The notes under the pieces were generated by a model, which was given only the letters and a program-made list of their open reading frames with translations, had not been told where the DNA came from and searched no databases. A program made the translations under genes and the position numbers. A stretch of DNA of 25,352 bases from an uncultured Clostridia bacterium (lineage in GTDB: Bacteria > Bacillota > Clostridia > TANB77 > CAG-508), in assembly GCA_947628395.1 (NCBI GenBank), contig CANQZP010000011.1, forward strand, positions 1-25,352. Reading direction: 5' to 3'. Shown in pieces: positions 24,074-25,352 of this stretch; position 1 is the first letter of the stretch, and each line of letters begins with the position of its first letter.

Positions 24074-24709
24074 ATGCAAAACTTATATTTTTCTGACAAT
24101 AAATATGACAATTTACAAGATACTGAAATAATCGATATGATAAAAAATGGTGATAGAAGCGCTTTAAATTATCTAATGGATAAATATTCAGATATTGTTA
24201 ATATGAAAGTTAGTAAATATTTTATTGTTGGTGCAGAAAGAGAAGATATTGTTCAAGAGGGAATGATAGGGTTATATAAAGCAGTTAAAAGTTTTAATCC
24301 TGAAAAACAGAGTTCGTTTAAAACTTTTGCGAATTTATGTGTAGAGAGGCAGTTACAAACTGCTATTAAATCTTCTACTAGACAGAAACATCAGCCTCTT
24401 AATTCTTATTTGTCGTTGAATTCAGTGGCTTATGATGAAAATGAAGATACTTCACTTTTGGAAATTTTAAATCTTAATCCAGTGGAAGATCCACTAGATA
24501 CTATTACTAAAAAAGAATATTATAATAATATAGAAAGTAGAATTGATAAGAATTTGAGCGATTTTGAGAAACAAGTTTTGCGTAGATATAGTAATGGTGA
24601 TTCTTATGTTGAAATAGCTCAAAAACTTAATTCACCTGTAAAATCAGTAGATAATGCAATACAAAGAATTAGAAAAAAAGCTATGAAAAGTATTTTAAAT
24701 GAAAATTAA
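24074..24709 (+). CDS. sigH: RNA polymerase sigma-H factor (sporulation/stationary phase)
   Basis: This 211-residue sigma-70-family factor is of the SigH (sigma-30) type, which drives early sporulation and transition-phase genes. Region 2 spans about 30-105 (DIVQEGMIGLYKAVKSFNPE; SSFKTFANLCVERQLQTA, contacting core and the -10 box). Region 4 is at about 155-205 with the helix-turn-helix SYVEIAQKLNSPVKSVDNAIQR. I chose ATG 24074, with AAGGAAAG 6 bases upstream; ATG 24053 lies only a few bases after the predicted transcript start. It follows the YlbF gene and is followed 14 bases later by tRNA-Thr. The rpmG-secE-nusG genes that often follow sigH do not appear in the remaining window. Confidence 0.92.
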   Translation: MQNLYFSDNKYDNLQDTEIIDMIKNGDRSALNYLMDKYSDIVNMKVSKYFIVGAEREDIVQEGMIGLYKAVKSFNPEKQSSFKTFANLCVERQLQTAIKSSTRQKHQPLNSYLSLNSVAYDENEDTSLLEILNLNPVEDPLDTITKKEYYNNIESRIDKNLSDFEKQVLRRYSNGDSYVEIAQKLNSPVKSVDNAIQRIRKKAMKSILNEN

Positions 24710-24723
24710 TTAATTTTAAAATT

Positions 24724-24799
24724 GCTTTCATAGCTCAGTAGGTAGAGCGCATCCATGGTAAGGATGAGGTCGTCAGTTCGATTCTGACTGGAAGCTCCA
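24724..24799 (+). tRNA. tRNA-Thr (anticodon GGT), CCA encoded
   Basis: A full cloverleaf of 76 bases: acceptor GCTTTCA/TGGAAGC, D-arm GCTC-AGTAGGTA-GAGC, anticodon stem CATCC/GGATG with loop ATGGTAA (anticodon GGT, reading ACC/ACU), variable AGGTC, T-arm GTCAG-TTCGATT-CTGAC, and 3' TCCA. It lies 14 bases after the sigH stop with no separate promoter seen, so co-transcription is likely. Confidence 0.96.
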
Positions 24800-24806
24800 G
24801 ATGTGA

Positions 24807-24852
24807 AAAATTCTGTAGTTATTGAGAATACAAAACTACAGGATTTTAATTT
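24807..24852 (+). terminator. Terminator after sigH-tRNA-Thr
   Basis: AAAATTCTGTAGTT (24807-24820) pairs with AACTACAGGATTTT (24834-24847), with a G-T wobble, and is followed by AATTTTT. Confidence 0.8.
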
Positions 24853-24931
24853 TTCTAAATTAATGCAATTTTAATGCAACTCTGGCTTAAATATGTTTCT
24901 ATTTTTCAATTTCTTTATCTTTATTAAAAAT

Positions 24932-25001
24932 GGTTAACATCATTATTAATAGTGAATAATTTTTATTTTTAGATTATTTACTATTCATTATTAATTTAAC
25001 C
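24932..25001. repeat. AT-rich imperfect inverted repeat
   Basis: The ends GGTTAA (24932-24937) and TTAACC (24996-25001) bound a roughly palindromic AT stretch with ATTATTAATAGTGAATAAT and TTACTATTCATTATTAAT. Related words occur at 180-275. The 24853-25133 stretch has no gene; it also contains TAATGCAA twice (near 24861-24880). Confidence 0.5.
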
Positions 25002-25054
25002 TAAATTGACATAATACATTTTACAATAACTTACATTTTCTTTAATTATAATTG

Positions 25055-25083
25055 TTGTAAAACATCAAAATTTATAGTATAAA
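25055..25083 (+). promoter_or_regulatory. Possible promoter of the DUF3800 gene
   Basis: TTGTAA (25055-25060), 17 bases, TATAAA (25078-25083). TTGTAAAA here is the inverse of TTTTACAA at 25019-25026. Confidence 0.4.
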
Positions 25084-25133
25084 TATATCAATAAACCAAA
25101 AAAAAATTGATTAAAAAATATAAAGAAACATAG

Positions 25134-25352
25134 GTGATTATAATAAAACGATTAAATATATTTATAGATGAAAGCGGAGACTTTGGTTTTGTAAAAGGAA
25201 GTTCAGATTTATATGCTGTATCATTTACATTACATGAAAGTTCTGATTCAATAGAAACTGAATTAAAGTACCTTGATGAGAAATTGAAAAGCCTTAATTA
25301 TAATGGTATGATACATTTAGCATATCTTATTGCAAAAAGAGGCGACTATTCT
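25134..25352 (+). CDS. DUF3800 protein, N-terminal part (runs off the window)
   Basis: Seventy-three residues are visible before the window ends. The opening RLNIFIDESGDFGF is the DUF3800 signature; the IDESG aspartate belongs to a predicted RNase-H-like active site. LYAVSFTLHESSDSI and NGMIHLAYLIAKRGDYS follow family layout. DUF3800 proteins are frequent in mobile and defence-related islands, but no function is established. No ATG is available near the start: GTG 25134 is the best in-frame codon, with only a weak upstream purine stretch, and the AGGTGA at 25132-25137 could itself be a ribosome site for an unusual downstream start. It is the first gene after tRNA-Thr. Confidence 0.72.
   Translation, partial: MIIIKRLNIFIDESGDFGFVKGSSDLYAVSFTLHESSDSIETELKYLDEKLKSLNYNGMIHLAYLIAKRGDYS

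Overview
The window reads as a chromosomal segment of a low-GC, spore-forming member of the Clostridia. The grounds are very AT-rich DNA, strong AGGAGG ribosome sites, sigma-A-type promoters with 17-base spacers, and two sporulation-associated genes (a sigH-like sigma factor and a ytxC-like gene). Species cannot be named from the sequence. No rRNA, CRISPR array, transposase or complete prophage was seen; there is one tRNA (Thr, GGT).

Layout. 1-2920: a small unknown protein, an HD-superfamily hydrolase with an HE variant motif, an AqpZ-like aquaporin and a small helical unknown. 3188-8653: miaB (broken by a one-base frameshift), mutS, and a zinc-ribbon/membrane/WG-repeat protein directly behind mutS; mutL is not here. 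8916-9904: an ORF6N (phage antirepressor-type) domain joined to a PLD-like C-terminus, under a promoter that holds a LexA-like box. 10034-16592: a sortase, then two large secreted papain-like (C1) proteases with immunoglobulin-like domains. Both end in a nearly identical (I/L)PKAG sorting-signal tail, so the three genes look like one self-contained surface-display system. 16627-19456 (minus): asnB (also broken by one base) and ytxC. 19558-23642: a glucan module, with a GH57 branching-type enzyme and a DUF4912 protein carrying a long Lys/Thr-rich tail, divergent from a GT4 glycogen/starch-synthase-like glycosyltransferase. 23669-24799: a YlbF-family protein, sigH and tRNA-Thr. 25134-end: the start of a DUF3800 protein.

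Between the genes lie several families of dispersed palindromes. Two copies of an 81-base REP/MITE-like element flank the aquaporin and miaB-mutS regions. Two copies of a different perfect palindrome (core ATATAATAGGAAAGT) sit immediately downstream of terminators. An AT-rich imperfect inverted repeat occurs near both ends of the window.

The best candidate for a little-described system is the sortase plus paired cysteine proteases. The sorting motif is non-canonical, the anchor module is conserved at nucleotide level while the ectodomains have diverged, and in the second protease the usual catalytic Asn position is Asp followed by an insertion of about 55-60 residues. The LexA-like ORF6N-PLD gene is a second lead. 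The two single-base frameshifts in housekeeping genes should be checked as possible sequence errors before any biology is built on them.
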